From Acetofilamentum sp. (GTDB lineage Bacteria > Bacteroidota > Bacteroidia > Bacteroidales > JAADGE01): a DNA stretch of 5,325 nucleotides. The stretch lies in contig DYOJ01000202.1 in assembly GCA_020720705.1 (NCBI GenBank), forward strand, positions 1-5,325, in the 5' to 3' direction. The notes beneath the pieces are model-generated. The model was not told the origin of the DNA. It ran no database searches and saw only the letters and a list, made by a program, of their open reading frames with translations. Positions 5,240 through 5,325 of the stretch are shown here, one piece after another. Position 1 is the stretch's first letter. Every line of letters begins with the position of its first letter. Position numbers and translations under genes: made by a program.

Positions 5240-5325
5240 GTATCGAGTATTGAGAAGTTGGCATTGTGATTTTTAACCTGAGTTCGAAATAAGATTATAT
5301 TATAATTAGTTTATTTTCAGTATTT
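5240..5325. other. Non-coding right edge with a two-copy heptamer
   Basis: Immediately after the lipoprotein stop codon are two heptamers, GTATCGA and GTATTGA (5240-5253), with a fading third copy. The rest is AT-rich, with no hairpin plus T-run terminator and no convincing start of another gene before the window ends. Confidence 0.45.

Overview
The window looks like chromosomal DNA from a member of the Bacteroidetes (Bacteroidota), probably close to the Bacteroidales. It is AT-rich. Two promoters match the Bacteroidetes sigma-factor pattern (TTTG, about 20 bases, TAnnTTTG) and not the E. coli -35/-10 pattern. Shine-Dalgarno sequences are mostly missing. The PRPP synthetase has the internal motifs and the SISS-type C-terminal tail seen in that group, and the large lipoprotein belongs to an Ig-like family that I know only from Bacteroidetes.

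Layout, left to right. Bases 1-134 hold no gene. A minus-strand gene for ribose-phosphate pyrophosphokinase (prs) ends at 135 and starts at 1067, with a clear promoter at 1100-1134. A gap of about 340 bases follows, whose right half is a patchwork of short, decayed tandem repeats with periods of 7, 11, 8 and 7 bases. Next come three more minus-strand genes: ribonuclease HI (rnhA, 1412-1894), a tRNA-Arg with anticodon CCT (2059-2130), and a small single-cluster ferredoxin (2172-2399). The rnhA-tRNA gap holds a 14-base tandem repeat and a cluster of overlapping palindromes. Divergent from the ferredoxin, on the plus strand, is a 923-residue predicted lipoprotein (2468-5239) built from Ig-like and other beta-sandwich modules. 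The last 86 bases are non-coding.

The genes do not form one pathway. PRPP synthetase feeds nucleotide, histidine and NAD synthesis; RNase HI removes RNA from RNA-DNA hybrids; the tRNA reads AGG codons; the ferredoxin carries electrons; the lipoprotein is an envelope protein of unknown function. Gene spacing and the separate promoters of prs and the tRNA suggest independently expressed housekeeping genes.

I see no mobile element, CRISPR array, toxin-antitoxin pair, defence cluster or other clearly new multi-gene system. The points most worth a second look are the tandem-repeat patchwork confined to the intergenic gaps, the size, modular layout and unusual lipobox of the lipoprotein, and the possible operator-like palindrome cluster upstream of rnhA.
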